A DNA stretch of 64,000 nt from Streptomyces sp. NBC_00190 (GCF_036203305.1 NZ_CP108131.1:1612001-1676000); one strand, 5' to 3'. Shown: positions 52,658-62,495, counted from the stretch's first letter. Program-made: numbers and translations. The notes: generated by a model from the letters alone, not told the origin.

Positions 52658-55054
52658 ATGCTGTCCCCCACACGTACGAGAGCGATGCTCCTGGCATCCG
52701 GCGCCGCAATCGCCGGACTGCTGCTACCGGCGCTCTCGACAACCTTCTCGCACGCTGCCTGGGGGTCCCCCCAGACGGAGTCCGGGGGAGAGAGCTGTCG
52801 CCCCGACGGGCTGTACAAGACGGCGGGTGTCGACGTCCCGTACTGCTCGGTGTACGACTCCGAAGGCCGCGAGAAGATGGGCGCCGACCACCAGCGACGC
52901 GTCATCGGCTACTTCACCGGCTGGCGCACCGGCAAGGACGGCACCCCCGCCTACCTCGCCAACAACATCCCGTGGTCCAAGGTCACCCACCTGAACTACG
53001 CCTTCGCCCACGTGGGCGGCGACAACAAGATCTCCGTCGGCGCGGGCGGCCCGAACAACGCCGCCACCGGGATGACCTGGCCGGGCGTCGCGGGTGCCGA
53101 GATGGATCCGTCCCTCCCGTACAAGGGCCACTTCAACCAGCTGACCAAGTTCAAGAAGCAGTACCCGAACGTCAAGACGCTGATCTCGGTCGGCGGCTGG
53201 GCCGAGACCGGCGGCTACTTCGGCGACGACGGCAACCGCGTCGCCTCCGGCGGCTTCTACTCGATGGCCACCAACGCAGACGGCTCGGTCAACCAGGCCG
53301 GCATCGACACGTTCGCGGACTCCTCGGTCGAGTTCATCCGCACGTACGGGTTCAACGGCGTCGACATCGACTACGAGTACCCGACCACCATGAAGGACGC
53401 GGGCAACCCGCTGGACTGGCAGCTCTCCAACGCCCGCCGGGCCGGCCTCGTCAAGGGCTACGACGCCCTGATGAAGAGCCTGCGCGAGAAGCTCGACCGG
53501 GCCGGCGCCACCGACGGCAAGCACTACCTGCTCACGGTCGCCGCACCCTCCTCCGGCTACCTCCTGCGGGGCATGGAGACCTTCCAGATGCAGAAGTACC
53601 TGGACTACGTCAACATCATGTCCTACGACCTGCACGGGGCCTGGAACGAGTTCGTCGGCCCGAACGCCTCGCTGTTCGACGACGGCAAGGACGCCGAGCT
53701 GGCCGCCGCGAACGTCTACGGCAGCTCCCAGTACGGCGGCATCGGCTACCTCAACACCGACTGGGCCTACCACTACTTCCGCGGCTCCATGCCGGCCGGC
53801 CGCATCAACATCGGCCTGCCGTACTACACCCGCGGCCACAAGAACGTGCAGGGCGGCACCGACGGCCTGTGGGGCAAAGCCCCCGCGACCACCTGCCCGG
53901 CGGGCGCGGGCCTGACCAAGTGCGGTGACGGCGCGGTCGGCATCGACAACCTGTGGCACGACAAGGACACCAACGGCGTCGAGGCGCCGGCCGGCTCCAA
54001 CCCGATGTGGCACGCCAAGAACCTGGAGAAGGGGATCGTCGGCGACTACGTCACCTCGTACGGCTTCCCGGCGAACACGACGCTGACCGGCACCTACGCC
54101 CGCAAGTACGACGCGACGCTGGTCGCGCCGTGGCTGTGGAACGCGCAGAAGAAGGTCTTCCTGTCCACCGAGGACGAGCAGTCGGTGGCGGCCAAGGCCG
54201 ACTACGTGGTGGACCGCGGCATCGGCGGCACCATGGTCTGGGAGATGGCAGGCGACTACGGCTGGAACGCCGCGAAGGGCCAGTACGAGATGGGCTCCAC
54301 GCTCACCTCGCTGATGTACGACAAGTTCAAGGCGGCCGCCCCGTACGGCGCCAGGAAGTCGGACACCGCGCTGCCGGCGCAGGCCGTGGACGTCAAGACG
54401 GAGTTCACCGAGTTCAAGCTGGGCGACTCCAACTACCCGATCACCCCGAAGATCAAGATCACCAACAGCACCGGGACGACGCTGCCGGGCGGCACCGAGT
54501 TCCGGTTCGACTACTCGACGTCGGCCCCGAACAACGCCTCCGACCAGTCCGGCTTCGGCACGACGGTGATCAGCAGCGGCCACACCGGCAGCAACGTCGG
54601 CGGCCTGAAGGGCGACTTCCACCGGGTGTCGCTGAAGCTCCCGGCCTGGCAGACGCTGGCCCCGGGCGCCTCGGTCGACCTGGCGTTCAACTACTACCTG
54701 CCGGTCTCCACCCCCTCCAACTGGACGGTGAACATCTCCGGTACGACCTACGCGCTCGCCGGGGACCTGGCGCGCGGCGTCACGGTGGTGCAGCCGGGCA
54801 GCACCGCGCCGCCGACCACACCGCCGACCACTCCCCCGCCCACCACGACCCCGCCGACCACGCCGCCCCCGACCACCACGCCTCCGACGGGCGGTACCTG
54901 CACCGGCACGGCCTACGTGGCGGGTCAGATCTACAACAGCGGCAACGTCGTCTCCCACAAGGGCCACTACTGGAAGTCCCAGTGGTGGACGCAGAACGAG
55001 GAGCCCGGCACCACGGGCGAATGGGGCGTCTGGAAGGACCAGGGCGCCTGCTGA
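52658..55054 (+). CDS. Secreted multidomain GH18 chitinase
   Basis: A 798-residue exported enzyme resembling S. coelicolor SCO1444. A signal peptide ([33 protein letters not shown]) is followed by the GH18 barrel with catalytic [11 protein letters not shown] and [17 protein letters not shown] (about 60-560). A beta-sandwich carbohydrate-binding module lies at about 575-705, then a Pro/Thr linker ([18 protein letters not shown]) and a C-terminal chitin-binding type 3 module ([32 protein letters not shown]). Residues just after the predicted cleavage site ([12 protein letters not shown]) are encoded by a short interspersed repeat. GGAGG precedes ATG 52658. Confidence 0.95.
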   Translation: MLSPTRTRAMLLASGAAIAGLLLPALSTTFSHAAWGSPQTESGGESCRPDGLYKTAGVDVPYCSVYDSEGREKMGADHQRRVIGYFTGWRTGKDGTPAYLANNIPWSKVTHLNYAFAHVGGDNKISVGAGGPNNAATGMTWPGVAGAEMDPSLPYKGHFNQLTKFKKQYPNVKTLISVGGWAETGGYFGDDGNRVASGGFYSMATNADGSVNQAGIDTFADSSVEFIRTYGFNGVDIDYEYPTTMKDAGNPLDWQLSNARRAGLVKGYDALMKSLREKLDRAGATDGKHYLLTVAAPSSGYLLRGMETFQMQKYLDYVNIMSYDLHGAWNEFVGPNASLFDDGKDAELAAANVYGSSQYGGIGYLNTDWAYHYFRGSMPAGRINIGLPYYTRGHKNVQGGTDGLWGKAPATTCPAGAGLTKCGDGAVGIDNLWHDKDTNGVEAPAGSNPMWHAKNLEKGIVGDYVTSYGFPANTTLTGTYARKYDATLVAPWLWNAQKKVFLSTEDEQSVAAKADYVVDRGIGGTMVWEMAGDYGWNAAKGQYEMGSTLTSLMYDKFKAAAPYGARKSDTALPAQAVDVKTEFTEFKLGDSNYPITPKIKITNSTGTTLPGGTEFRFDYSTSAPNNASDQSGFGTTVISSGHTGSNVGGLKGDFHRVSLKLPAWQTLAPGASVDLAFNYYLPVSTPSNWTVNISGTTYALAGDLARGVTVVQPGSTAPPTTPPTTPPPTTTPPTTPPPTTTPPTGGTCTGTAYVAGQIYNSGNVVSHKGHYWKSQWWTQNEEPGTTGEWGVWKDQGAC
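52759..52790 (+). repeat. Short GC-rich interspersed repeat inside the chitinase gene
   Basis: Hairpin CTGGGGGTCCCCCCAG (52759-52774) followed by ACGGAGTCCGGGGGAG. It resembles the copy at 26541-26569. It lies in frame at the start of the mature chitinase, encoding the [10 protein letters not shown] segment, so it seems to have been inserted without breaking the gene. Confidence 0.55.
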
Positions 55055-55091
55055 CACCCGCCGGGTGACGTGCGCGACGTGAAGACGTGAA

Positions 55092-55119
55092 GACCCGGTG
55101 GCCCGGCGGCCACCGGGTC
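55092..55119 (+). terminator. Terminator after chitinase
   Basis: Perfect 12-bp stem GACCCGGTGGCC / GGCCACCGGGTC with a 4-base loop CGGC, 38 bp after the chitinase stop. Confidence 0.85.
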
Positions 55120-55256
55120 CTCGCACGTGGCCCCGGGCATGCGGACGGCCGCGCGTGCGCGCGGGCCGGAACCCGTTCGGCGGCGGCTGTCACGTTTCCG
55201 GGGGCTGTCCGGTCTTTTCTGGTGAGGACAACGTTTCCAGCGAAGGGCAGGACCCC

Positions 55257-56027
55257 ATGAGCACCATCCTCGTCACCGGAGGCACCGGAACCCTCGGCGC
55301 GCTCGTCGTCACCCGGCTCCGGGACGCGGGCCACGAGGCCCGCGTACTGAGCCGGCACTCCCCGGACCACCCGGTCGACCTGCGGGACGGCAGCGGGCTG
55401 GCCGCGGCCATGGCGGGCGCGGAGGTCGTCGTGCACTGCGCGAGCAACACGCGCGGCGGGGGCAAGAGCGACGAGGTGGCCGCCGGACACCTGATCGAGG
55501 CGGCCCGGCGGGCGGGGACCGTCACGAACGTCGTCTACATCTCGATCGTCGGCGTGGACGTGGTCCCCTTCGGCTACTACCGGATGAAGCTGAAGGTGGA
55601 GCGGATGCTGGAGGAGTCCGGGCTGGGCGTCACGATCCTGCGCACGACCCAGTTCCACGACCTGGTGGCGCAGGTGGTGGGCATGGCGGCGAAGCTGCCG
55701 GTCGTGCCGCTGCCGAGCGGGGTCCGGGTGCAGCCGATCGCGGCCCGGGAGGTGGCGGACCGCCTGGCGGAACTGGCCGTCCCGGCCCCGGCGGGCCGCG
55801 TCCCGGACATGGGCGGCCCGGAGATCCGCACCCTGCCGGAGCTGGGCCGGATCTACCTCGCGGCGACGGGGCGCCGCCGCCGGGTGGTCCCCCTGCCGCT
55901 GTGGGGCAAGGCGTACGAGGGCTTCCGGCGCGGTGGCAACCTGGCGCCGTCCCACGCGGTCGGCAAGATCACCTTCGCCGAGTTCCTGACGGCCCGGGCG
56001 GCGAAGGCGGCTGAGGTCGGGGGCTGA
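55257..56027 (+). CDS. NAD(P)-binding oxidoreductase (NmrA/SDR-like)
   Basis: A 256-residue atypical short-chain dehydrogenase/NmrA-like protein. The N-terminal Rossmann motif is ILVTGGTGTLGALVV (TGGTGxLG). VVHCASNTRGGGKSDEV, YISIVGVDVVPFGYYRMKLKVERML and VTILRTTQFHD are typical of this group. No classical YxxxK catalytic pair in SDR spacing is certain (YYRMK is present). The substrate is unknown. AAGGGCAGGA precedes ATG 55257. Confidence 0.85.
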   Translation: MSTILVTGGTGTLGALVVTRLRDAGHEARVLSRHSPDHPVDLRDGSGLAAAMAGAEVVVHCASNTRGGGKSDEVAAGHLIEAARRAGTVTNVVYISIVGVDVVPFGYYRMKLKVERMLEESGLGVTILRTTQFHDLVAQVVGMAAKLPVVPLPSGVRVQPIAAREVADRLAELAVPAPAGRVPDMGGPEIRTLPELGRIYLAATGRRRRVVPLPLWGKAYEGFRRGGNLAPSHAVGKITFAEFLTARAAKAAEVGG

Positions 56028-56143
56028 GGCCATGGGCTGGGGCCGCCATGTGGAGTCTTCGGTGCGCCCGCCCGGACCCGATAAGGGATATTGGGCGAGA
56101 TACCGTGACAAATGATCCACAGCATGCCCCACGCTGAGGGACG

Positions 56144-56517
56144 ATGATCGTTTCGGTGGTGTCCATGCCGGAGGGCATCGCGCGGCGCACCCCGGTGTCG
56201 GAAGCCCGTGAGCGCCTCGCGGAAGCCCGTTTCCTGTTCGTGGACGCGGAGCTGCCCGAGGAGGCGCCGCCCGGGGAGCAGCCCGTCGCCGCGACTGCTC
56301 GGCCTGGAGGCCGACGACCTGCCGTGTGCTGACCTTCCTGACGGGGTTCTTCGGCATGAACTTCGCCTACCTGACGGACGAGACGGAGAGCAGGGCCGTC
56401 TTCTGGCTGCTCGCCGTGGGCCTCCAGGTGGTCTTCCTCGCCGGCGCGCTCTACGTACTGCACCGCACCCGCCTCTGGCGCAGGCTCCGCGACGACGAGA
56501 GCGTCGACGACGGGTAG
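56144..56517 (+). pseudogene. Decayed corA-like Mg2+ transporter remnant
   Basis: The frame at 56326-56517 encodes LTFLTGFFGMNFAYLTDETESRAVFWLLAVGLQVVFLAGALYVLHRTRLWRRLR: the conserved CorA GMNF motif and two C-terminal transmembrane helices. Upstream (56144-56332) are scraps resembling the CorA N-terminus (FLFVDAELPEE, and in another frame RLLGLEADDL). About 200 residues of the middle are missing and frames are shifted. No ribosome binding site serves the C-terminal fragment. I read this as a disrupted gene by deletion and frameshift. Confidence 0.7.
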
Positions 56518-56564
56518 GCGGCCCGGACGGTGCGGAGGAGGGGTCAGGGAGCGGGGAGCGGGGT

Positions 56565-57725
56565 TCAGGGCGCGAAGAGGTCCGCCTGGGCGGCTTCGCG
56601 GGCGGCCAGGCGGGCGCCCGTGAGGACCGCCGGGTCGCCGAGTGCGGTGGCGCGGACCTCCATCGGCACGGGGGTGAGCCCGCTCAACTCGCGGGCGACC
56701 GCGGCCGCCAGGCCGGCCCCGCCCGCGTGGCCGAGCCCGCCCGCCAGGACCAGGCATCCCGGGTCCAGGACGGCCGCGACGGCCGCCGCGCCCAGGGCGA
56801 GCCGCTGGGCCAGCACCTCCAGGAAGTCCTCGCCCGCGGCGCCCGCCACCGCCTCCTCCAGCGGCCCGGCGTACCCGTGCTCCGCGGCGAGCGCGGCCAC
56901 CGCGTCCCGGCCGACCAGCGCGTGGAAGCCGCCGCCGCAGCCGGTGGCCGAGGGCAGGCCGGCGGTGCCCGGGACCGGGAGGAAGCCGATCTCGCCCGCG
57001 CCGCCGGAGGCGCCCCGGCGCAGCCGCCCGTCCAGGACGACCGCCGCGCCGACGCCTCCGCCGAGCCACAGCAGGACGAAGGAGTCCAGGTCCTGCGCGG
57101 CGCCGACGCGCTGCTCGGCGAGGGCCGCGAGGTTGGTCTCGTTCTCCACGGCCACCGTGGCCGGCAGCCGCCGCTGGAGGGCCGCCACCAGGTCCCCGTG
57201 CCAGGCCGGCAGCCCGACGGTGCTGCGCAGTTCGCCGCCGGACGGGGTGACCAGGCCCGGGGCCCCGACCACCACCGTGTGCAGCTGGTCCGCGCCGGCC
57301 TCCCGGGCGAGGGCCTCCAGCCGGGACACGGCTTCGTCGACCGCGTCCACCGGGAGCGCGGCCCGGGCCAGCGGGCGGCCCAGCAGGTCCGCCACGACCG
57401 CGGTCGCGCTGTCCGTCCGTACGTCCAGGGCGGCCAGGTACGCACGGCCGGCGACGATCCCGTACAGCCGCGCGTTGGGGCCGCGGCGCTGTTCGCCCGA
57501 CTCCCCCACGACCTCGATCAGCCCGGCCCGGGTCAGCCGCTCGACGAGATCGGCGACCGAGGGGCGGGACAGGCCGGTCATCGCCTTGAGCTGAGTGGCG
57601 GTCAGCGGCCCTTCCTCCTGCAGGAGTCGCAGGGCGAGCCGGTCGTTGATGGCCCGGGCCGTGCTCGGCGACGCGGGCGACGGAGCGGCGGGGGTCAGCA
57701 CCTTGGCGGGAGTCACGGCGCCCAT
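56565..57725 (-). CDS. ROK-family transcriptional repressor
   Basis: A 386-residue ROK protein. The N-terminal winged helix (about 25-85) is INDRLALRLLQEEGPLTATQLKAMTGLSRPSVADLVERLTRAGLI. The sugar-kinase-like domain has the ROK pattern GAAVVLDGRLRRGASGGAGEIGFLPV and the cluster GTAGLPSATGCGGG, where the CXCGXXGCXE zinc-site cysteines are mostly replaced. It is divergent from an MFS gene and shares with it an inverted-repeat operator. It probably senses a sugar and represses the transporter. Confidence 0.9.
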   Translation of the reverse strand: MGAVTPAKVLTPAAPSPASPSTARAINDRLALRLLQEEGPLTATQLKAMTGLSRPSVADLVERLTRAGLIEVVGESGEQRRGPNARLYGIVAGRAYLAALDVRTDSATAVVADLLGRPLARAALPVDAVDEAVSRLEALAREAGADQLHTVVVGAPGLVTPSGGELRSTVGLPAWHGDLVAALQRRLPATVAVENETNLAALAEQRVGAAQDLDSFVLLWLGGGVGAAVVLDGRLRRGASGGAGEIGFLPVPGTAGLPSATGCGGGFHALVGRDAVAALAAEHGYAGPLEEAVAGAAGEDFLEVLAQRLALGAAAVAAVLDPGCLVLAGGLGHAGGAGLAAAVARELSGLTPVPMEVRATALGDPAVLTGARLAAREAAQADLFAP

Positions 57726-57746
57726 CTTAGGTACCTCGTCGACGTT

Positions 57747-57773
57747 AACTATCAGGCAGGGTCCCTGATAGTT
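57747..57773. promoter_or_regulatory. Inverted-repeat operator between rok and MFS genes
   Basis: Perfect 10-bp arms AACTATCAGG (57747-57756) and CCTGATAGTT (57764-57773) with a 7-bp centre. The right arm contains a -10-like TAGTTT (57769-57774) seven bases before the MFS ATG. A repressor bound here would block both divergent promoters; the ROK protein is the natural candidate. Confidence 0.75.
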
Positions 57774-57781
57774 TAGTTCTC

Positions 57782-58996
57782 ATGACAGGGGAACCCGACC
57801 TCAGCCCGGCGCGCCTGCGCCGGGCCCGCTTCGCCATCGCCGCCGTCTTCTGCGCCCACGGCGCCGTCACCGGCTCCTTCGCCACCCGCATCCCCTGGAT
57901 CCAGGACCACGCCCAGCTCAGCGCGGGCGCCCTGGGCCTGGCCCTCGCCTTCCCCGCCCTGGGCGCGGCGCTCGCGATGCCGCTGGCGGGGCGGATCAAC
58001 CACCGTTTCGGCGCCCGCGCCGCGCTGCGCGCACTGCTGGCACTGTGGACCCTGTCGCTGATCCTCCCGAGCCTCGCCCCGAACCTGCCCACCCTGTGCT
58101 TCGCGCTCTTCGTGTACGGGGCCACCTCCGGCATGTCGGACGTGGCGATGAACGCGCTCGGCGTGGAGACCGAGAACCGGCTGGGCCGCTCGATCATGTC
58201 CTCGCTGCACGGAATGTGGAGCACGGGCGCGCTGCTCGGTTCGGCCGCCGGAGCCGTCGCCGCCCAGGCGGGGGCGGGCGCCCAGCTGCACCACCTGATC
58301 GCCGCGCTGGCCCTCACCGCGGCCGGGCTGATCGCCGTACGCGGGGTGCTGGACCTGAGGAGCAATCAGGAGGCGCAGGCCCCGGCGCACTTCGCGCTGC
58401 CGCCGAAGTCCGCGCTGTTCATCGGGGCGATCGGCTTCTGCGCGGTCTTCGCGGAGGGCGCGAGCCTGGACTGGTCGGCGGTCTACCTGCGGGACGTCCT
58501 GCACACGGACGCCGGCCTGGCGGCGGCCTCCACCACCGCCTTCGCGCTCACCATGGCCGTCACCCGGCTCGCCGGGGACCGGGTGGTGGACCGGTTCGGG
58601 GCGGTGCGCACCGTCCGGGCCGGCGGAGTGGCGGCCACCGCGGGCGGGCTGCTCGTCGTGACGGCCGGCCATCCTGCGGCGGCGCTGGCCGGCTTCGGGC
58701 TGATCGGGCTCGGCATCGCGGTGGTGGTGCCGCTGGCCTTCGCGGCGGCGGCGCGCAGCGGTCCGGCCCCGGCCCAGGCCATCGCGGGTGTCGCGACGAT
58801 CACGTACACATCGGGACTGATCGCCCCGTCGGCGATCGGGGCGGTGGCGGACGCGACCTCGCTCGTGGTCTCCTTCGGACTGGTCACCCTGCTGGCGTTC
58901 GCGCTGGTCGCGGGGGCCGCCGTACTGCGGCAGAAGCCGGCCGCACCCCGGACCTCCGATACCAATCGGGACGAACCCGCCGGAATCCGCCCGTAA
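57782..58996 (+). CDS. MFS transporter
   Basis: A 404-residue protein with 12 predicted helices (for example ARFAIAAVFCAHGAVTGSFATRIPWIQDHAQLSAG, LFIGAIGFCAVFAEGASLDWSAVYLRDVLHTD). Motifs resemble the FucP/YbjJ-like MFS group. The ATG at 57782 lies seven bases after a -10-like TAGTTT, so the mRNA is nearly leaderless. It is divergent from the ROK regulator, which suggests that a sugar or related compound is the substrate or inducer. Confidence 0.88.
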   Translation: MTGEPDLSPARLRRARFAIAAVFCAHGAVTGSFATRIPWIQDHAQLSAGALGLALAFPALGAALAMPLAGRINHRFGARAALRALLALWTLSLILPSLAPNLPTLCFALFVYGATSGMSDVAMNALGVETENRLGRSIMSSLHGMWSTGALLGSAAGAVAAQAGAGAQLHHLIAALALTAAGLIAVRGVLDLRSNQEAQAPAHFALPPKSALFIGAIGFCAVFAEGASLDWSAVYLRDVLHTDAGLAAASTTAFALTMAVTRLAGDRVVDRFGAVRTVRAGGVAATAGGLLVVTAGHPAAALAGFGLIGLGIAVVVPLAFAAAARSGPAPAQAIAGVATITYTSGLIAPSAIGAVADATSLVVSFGLVTLLAFALVAGAAVLRQKPAAPRTSDTNRDEPAGIRP

Positions 58997-59058
58997 TATA
59001 TCGCTGGCCGCCTCGCGGCCCGGAAGCTCGGCCAGCGGCGGAACGGAAGTGGTGGAAC

Positions 59059-60453
59059 ATGGGCCTCGGCGTGCGCTGGACCCTGCACGGAGACGGGCGG
59101 ACCCCCGCCCCCGGCGCGGTGGTCCGGCCGGACGAGCGGCTTTCGTGGCCGCGGACCGCGGGGCTCGGCGCCCAGCACGTCGTCGCGATGTTCGGGGCGA
59201 GTTTCGTCGCGCCGGTACTGATGGGCCTGGACCCGAACCTGGCCATCATGATGTCCGGCGTCGCGACGGTGATCTTCCTGCTGGCGACGCGCGGCCGAAT
59301 CCCCTCGTACCTGGGCTGCTCCCTCTCCTTCGTCGGTGTCGCGGCGGCGATCCGTGCCTCGGGCGGCGACAGCGCGGTCGTGACCGGCTCCGTCTTCGTC
59401 GTGGGCGCGGCGCTGTTCCTGGCGGGCCTCGCCGTGCAGCGCTTCGGGGCGCGGATCATCCACGCGACGATGCCGCCGGTGGTGACGGGCGCGGTGGTGA
59501 TGCTGATCGGCTTCAACCTGGCGCCGGTGACGGCTTCGACGTACTGGCCGCAGGACCAGTGGACGGCGCTGCTGACCATGCTGGTCACGGGGCTCGCCCT
59601 GGTCTGCCTGCGCGGGTTCTGGTCGCGGATCGCGATCTTCCTGGGACTGGTCTTCGGGTACGGGCTCTCCTGGATCCTCGACCGCGTCCTGGGCAAGATC
59701 CACTCCACGGTGGGCGGCGGCGAGGCCGTGGACCACTGGCGCCTGGACCTCTCCGGGGTCGGCACGGCCGACTGGATCGGGCTGCCGTCCTTCCACGCTC
59801 CGCAGTTCGAGTGGTCGGCGATCCTGATCGCCCTGCCCGTGGTGATCGCGCTGATCGCCGAGAACGCCGGTCACGTCAAGGCCGTCGGGGAGATGACCGG
59901 CGACCCGCTGGACGACGAGCTCGGCACCGCCATCGCGGCCGACGGCGCCGCGTCCATGCTGTCCACGGCGGTCGGCGGGCCGCCGAACACGACGTACTCC
60001 GAGAACATCGGCGTCATGGCGGCCACCCGGGTCTACTCCACGGCGGCGTACTGGGCGGCGGCCGGGTTCGCGCTGCTCTTCGGCCTGTGCCCCAAGTTCG
60101 GGGCGGTCGTCGCCGCGATCCCCGGCGGGGTGCTGGGCGGCATCACCGTCATCCTGTACGGCATGATCGGCCTGCTCGGCGCCCAGATCTGGATGAGCGG
60201 CCGGGTGGATCTGCGCAATCCGCTGAACCTGGTGCCTGCCGCGGCGGGCATCATCATCGGCGTCGGCGGGGTGAAGATGCAGATCACCGACAGCTTCGAA
60301 CTGGGCGGTATCGCGCTGGGCACGATCGTGGTGATCACCGGCTACCACACGCTGCGGTACTTCGCCCCGGCACACATGAAGGAGCAGGAGCCCCTGCTCG
60401 ACGAGGGCACCTCCGCCTACGATGATCAGGACGGCCCGGACACGCCGCGTTGA
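59059..60453 (+). CDS. NCS2-family uracil/xanthine permease
   Basis: A 464-residue membrane protein of the NCS2 family with 12-14 helices. Family features are QHVVAMFGASFVAPVLMGLDPNLAIMMSG near the N-terminus, LIAENAGHVKAVGEMTGDPLDDELG with the conserved Glu, and GGPPNTTYSENIGVMAATRVYS. It resembles uracil permease UraA more than xanthine permeases, but specificity is not certain. It imports nucleobase with protons. GGAAGTGG precedes ATG 59059. Confidence 0.92.
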   Translation: MGLGVRWTLHGDGRTPAPGAVVRPDERLSWPRTAGLGAQHVVAMFGASFVAPVLMGLDPNLAIMMSGVATVIFLLATRGRIPSYLGCSLSFVGVAAAIRASGGDSAVVTGSVFVVGAALFLAGLAVQRFGARIIHATMPPVVTGAVVMLIGFNLAPVTASTYWPQDQWTALLTMLVTGLALVCLRGFWSRIAIFLGLVFGYGLSWILDRVLGKIHSTVGGGEAVDHWRLDLSGVGTADWIGLPSFHAPQFEWSAILIALPVVIALIAENAGHVKAVGEMTGDPLDDELGTAIAADGAASMLSTAVGGPPNTTYSENIGVMAATRVYSTAAYWAAAGFALLFGLCPKFGAVVAAIPGGVLGGITVILYGMIGLLGAQIWMSGRVDLRNPLNLVPAAAGIIIGVGGVKMQITDSFELGGIALGTIVVITGYHTLRYFAPAHMKEQEPLLDEGTSAYDDQDGPDTPR

Positions 60454-60529
60454 CGCGGTTTCGCCCGAACCGGCGAAGCGTACGGCCAAGTTCCCCGGAT
60501 CCGGCCCGGCGCCTGCGACCCTGCCTCCC

Positions 60530-61183
60530 ATGGAAGCGGTGCTGGCGCGGATGCGCGCCCTGGACGAGCGGCTCCCGCCGCAGGACGGTGTCGCCGTCTT
60601 CAACCGGGTCTACCTGACGGTGACGCAGACCCTGCACCGGCGGATCGAACACGGCGGGTTCCCGGCGCCGCGGCGGGCACAGACCCTCAGTGTGCGGTTC
60701 GCGGAGCGGTACCTGGCGGCGGTGGAGGCGGACCGGGCTCCGGCCTGCTGGCGGCCGCTGCTCCAGTACCGGCGCCACCCCGGGATCCGGCCGCTCCAGC
60801 ACGCGCTGGCCGGGATCAACGCGCACATCGGCCACGACCTGGCGGTGGCGGTCGTGTCCACCTGCCGCGCCCTGGACTGCGAACCGGCCGCCCTCGAAGC
60901 CGATTTCGACCGGGTCGGCGACATCCTGGTCGCCCTGGAGGAGCACATCCGGGAAGAGCTGATGCCGGGCCCGGACCTCCTGGAGATCGCCGACCCGCTC
61001 ACCCACCTGGTCGGCTCGTGGAGCCTGGAGCGCGCCCGCGCCGGTGCCTGGGCGGCGGCCCGCCTGCTGTGGACGCTGCGCCGCTCCCCCGACCTGGCCG
61101 AGGAGTTCCGGGAGTCCCTCGACGCGGGCGTCGGCCTGGTCGGCCGCTGCCTGCTGACCCCGGGCCGGCTCAGCCGCCTGTGA
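60530..61183 (+). CDS. DUF5995-like protein
   Basis: A 217-residue soluble helical protein beginning MEAVLARMRALDERLPPQDGVAVFNRVYLTVTQTL. A conserved-looking HALAGINAHIGHDLAVAVV (two histidines) and an arginine-rich C-terminal half follow. This is the appearance of DUF5995, function unknown. I prefer ATG 60530 because codons before it (back to ATG 60422, which overlaps the permease by 32 bp) have low third-position GC. No ribosome binding site is clear for either. The 3' end overlaps the convergent hydrolase by 14 bp. Confidence 0.8.
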   Translation: MEAVLARMRALDERLPPQDGVAVFNRVYLTVTQTLHRRIEHGGFPAPRRAQTLSVRFAERYLAAVEADRAPACWRPLLQYRRHPGIRPLQHALAGINAHIGHDLAVAVVSTCRALDCEPAALEADFDRVGDILVALEEHIREELMPGPDLLEIADPLTHLVGSWSLERARAGAWAAARLLWTLRRSPDLAEEFRESLDAGVGLVGRCLLTPGRLSRL

Positions 61184-62363
61184 CGGCGAACGGACCGCTG
61201 CCGCCGAAGGCCAGTTCCGCGAAGCGTTCGCCGATGCGGCGATGACCGGCCGGGTCCGGGTGGAGCCTGTCGGGCAGGGGCAGTTCGGCGAAGTCCGCTT
61301 CGCCGTAGAGGGCGCGGCCGTCGAGGTGGTGCAGGTTCGGGTCGTCGGCCGCCCGCTGCGCGGTGACGCGCGCCAGTTCGTCGCGGATGACGCCGAGCGT
61401 CAGCCGCCCGGCGGCCCGGTCCGCCGGGTCGCCGAGCGCCCGGAAGCGCAGCTCCCCGCCCTCGAAGTCCGGCCCGGTGGGACCCGGGGTGTCCTCGTGG
61501 ATGGGACACAGCACGGGAGAGACGACCAGCAGCGGGGTGGTGGAGTGCCCCTCGCGGACGGTGTCGAGGAATCCGTGCACGGCCGGGACGAAGGCGCGTA
61601 GGCGCATCAGGTCGTGGTTGACCAGATTGATGCCGATCTTGAGGCTGATCAGGTCCGCGGGAGTGTCCCGGATGGCGCGCGCGGTGAAGGGGTCGAGCAG
61701 GGCGTTGCCGCCGAATCCCAGATTGACCAGCTCCACGCCGCCCAGGGCGGCAGCGAGCGCGGGCCAGGTGCCGGTCGGGTCGGCGGCGAAGGAGCCGTGG
61801 CTGATGGAGCTGCCGTGGTGCAGCCACACCCTGCGGCCGCGGTCGGGGAGGGCCTCGACCGGGGCGTCGGTGCGCAGGGCGATGAGCTCGGTGACCTCCG
61901 TATGGGGCAGCCAGATCTCGATGTCCTTCATCCCGGCGGGGAGCCCGGTGAACCGGACGGTGCCGGGCGGGCCGGGCCGCAGGACCGCGGACCCGGTGGC
62001 CATGTCGACGACGCTCACGTTGCCGCCCGCCACGCTGCCCCGGCCGGCCGGGCGGCCGTCGACGAGCAGCTCGTACACACCGTCCGGGCGGGCCGGGGCG
62101 CCCTGGTAGACCACCTTGGTGGGGAGCGCGTCCAGCTCGACGGCGCTGGCCCCGGTCCGGAAGGCGAGGCGCACCCCGGAGGGCTGGGCCTCGACCGCGG
62201 CCAGGTTCGCGTCGGGGAACTGCCCGCGCGCGCGGGCGGGCAGCCGGTGCGGGAGCACGCCGTGCGCGGTGCGTTCCACGTCGAGGGCGCCGCGCAGCAG
62301 GTGCGCCTCGACGGCGGTGGTGATCCATCGGGCCGTGCCGGCCTGGTCGGAAGGGGCGTTCAT
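61170..62363 (-). CDS. SGNH/GDSL-type hydrolase
   Basis: A 397-residue protein. The N-terminal half (about 1-165) is a beta-sandwich like the jelly-roll domain of bacterial acyl esterases. The SGNH domain has block I VWLHHGSSISHGS (GSSISHG in place of GDSL), block II NLGFGGNALLDP, block III LKIGINLVNHD and block V DRLHPDPAGHRRIGERF. No signal peptide is present. It hydrolyses an ester of unknown nature. Start ATG 62363. Confidence 0.87.
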   Translation of the reverse strand: MNAPSDQAGTARWITTAVEAHLLRGALDVERTAHGVLPHRLPARARGQFPDANLAAVEAQPSGVRLAFRTGASAVELDALPTKVVYQGAPARPDGVYELLVDGRPAGRGSVAGGNVSVVDMATGSAVLRPGPPGTVRFTGLPAGMKDIEIWLPHTEVTELIALRTDAPVEALPDRGRRVWLHHGSSISHGSFAADPTGTWPALAAALGGVELVNLGFGGNALLDPFTARAIRDTPADLISLKIGINLVNHDLMRLRAFVPAVHGFLDTVREGHSTTPLLVVSPVLCPIHEDTPGPTGPDFEGGELRFRALGDPADRAAGRLTLGVIRDELARVTAQRAADDPNLHHLDGRALYGEADFAELPLPDRLHPDPAGHRRIGERFAELAFGGSGPFAVTGG

Positions 62364-62430
62364 GCCCCCACCCTGCCGACCCCGGGCCCGCCCCGCACCC
62401 GCTTTACGCGGGCGGGCGCTCACGCCGGGC

Positions 62431-62456
62431 ATGAGCGGGCATGAGCGGGCATGAGT
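62431..62456. repeat. Tandem 10-bp repeat
   Basis: ATGAGCGGGC twice, then ATGAGT, in the intergenic region upstream of the SGNH hydrolase. Short simple repeat; no function inferred. Confidence 0.6.
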
Positions 62457-62495
62457 ACGGGCCGCCGCCGCGATGTTTGCGCGGGGGCGGCCCGT
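62457..62495 (-). terminator. Terminator of the amine oxidase gene
   Basis: Stem of 16 bp with one mismatch: ACGGGCCGCCGCCGCG (62457-62472) and CGCGGGGGCGGCCCGT (62480-62495), loop of 7. It lies 52 bp after the oxidase stop. Confidence 0.75.
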
